From: Palsa-1188 sp050010575
GTDB taxonomy: Bacteria; Bacillota; DSM-12270; Thermacetogeniales; Thermacetogeniaceae
Reading direction: 5' to 3'
DNA: 6,377 bases
Assembly: GCA_050010575.1 (NCBI GenBank)
Contig: JBEKKU010000132.1
Coordinates: 1-6,377 of the forward strand
Below the pieces are notes generated by a model that made no database searches, had not been told where the DNA came from, and saw only the letters and a program-made list of their open reading frames with translations. This document shows, in pieces, positions 5,963 through 6,377 of the stretch. A program made the translations under genes and the position numbers. Position 1 is the stretch's first letter; every line of letters begins with the position of its first letter.

Positions 5963-6377
5963 CTAATTGGTGTTTACCTGATCTCCGTCGTTCAGGGTAC
6001 TAACGTCAGTCAGCACAACCCTCTGCCCCTCTGTTAGGCCGGAGGTGATCTCCACCAATTGGCCCATCACCTGTCCCACCTGCACCTGCTGGCGTTTTAC
6101 CCGGCCGCCTTCGAGCAAGAAGACGTAGTACAGGCCTGCATTGCTGACCACGGCATTCTGCGGCACCGCGATGACGGTCACTGGCACTCCGGTCTCGATC
6201 TCCACTTTGACGAACATGCCCGGGCGCAGCAGTTGGCCGCTGTTGGCCACCCTGATCTTGGTTTCAAAGACGCGCGTCGAGGAGCCGGCCACCGGGTTGA
6301 TCGCCTCAACTGTGCCGTCGAAGATGCGACCGCTAAATGCGTCGGTGGTTACCTTGGCGGCCAGTCCGGTCTTGATC
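5963..6377 (-). CDS. RND periplasmic adaptor subunit (HlyD/AcrA-type membrane fusion protein), C-terminal part
   Basis: The open frame runs through the right edge, so 137 C-terminal residues are visible and the N-terminal lipoprotein or signal region, hairpin and most of the lipoyl domain are missing. What remains is the beta-barrel domain (from about TDAFSGRIFDGTVEAINP through LRPGMFVKVEIETG, the characteristic family motif) and the membrane-proximal domain (VIAVPQNAVV to the end at LNDGDQVNTN). A GTG at 6292 is only an internal codon; the domain continues upstream of it. Such adaptors bridge the inner-membrane pump and an outer-membrane TolC-like channel. The pump gene follows 122 bases downstream on the same strand, so the two are very probably one operon. 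Stop is TAG. Confidence 0.95.
   Translation of the reverse strand, partial: IKTGLAAKVTTDAFSGRIFDGTVEAINPVAGSSTRVFETKIRVANSGQLLRPGMFVKVEIETGVPVTVIAVPQNAVVSNAGLYYVFLLEGGRVKRQQVQVGQVMGQLVEITSGLTEGQRVVLTDVSTLNDGDQVNTN

Noticed and set aside
6290..6292. GTG as the start of a short 109-residue adaptor gene.
   Set aside because: The frame stays open to the window edge and the 28 codons upstream continue the adaptor beta-barrel, so this is a gene cut by the edge, not a short gene.

Overview
This window looks like chromosomal DNA from a spore-forming Firmicute with an outer membrane, most likely a Negativicute of the Sporomusa type. Three things point this way. The 5' end of a 16S rRNA gene at the left edge has the Firmicutes-type start, with a leader box usual in Firmicutes rRNA operons. 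Next to it is a sporulation gene of the yunB family. At the right end are a periplasmic adaptor and an AcrB-type RND pump, which normally work across a double membrane. The genus is an inference; the 75 bases of 16S seen here do not settle it.

Every real gene lies on the minus strand, so in transcription order the window runs right to left. (1) 5963-6377: the C-terminal 137 residues of an RND periplasmic adaptor (HlyD/AcrA type), cut by the window edge. (2) 5841-5962: a gap filled with alternating inverted repeats of the core GGGGACATTCC, resembling a REP/REPIN element. (3) 2724-5840: a complete HAE-1 RND inner-membrane pump of 1038 residues. (4) 2596-2723: a short gap holding a strong sigma-A promoter for the next gene. 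(5) 1339-2595: tyrS, tyrosyl-tRNA synthetase, clearly more AT-rich than the genes around it. (6) 1139-1338: a short gap with an AT-rich to GC-rich transition. (7) 500-1138: yunB, starting at a TTG. (8) 76-499: 424 bases without a gene, holding a hairpin just after yunB, a compact segment with nested long-range pairings (363-453), two more hairpins, two candidate promoters and the 16S leader. (9) 1-75: the start of 16S rRNA, continuing beyond the window.

The adaptor and pump form one functional unit: the pump takes substrate from the inner membrane or periplasm using the proton gradient, and the adaptor couples it to an outer-membrane channel not seen here. tyrS serves translation and has its own promoter with a leader of only about 57 bases, too short for the T-box often found before Firmicute synthetase genes. 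yunB is a sporulation gene that may be read from tyrS or from a promoter I could not identify. No gene cassette here looks like an unknown system. The parts that deserve a second look are non-coding: the repeat cluster between adaptor and pump, and the structured segment between yunB and the rRNA promoter.
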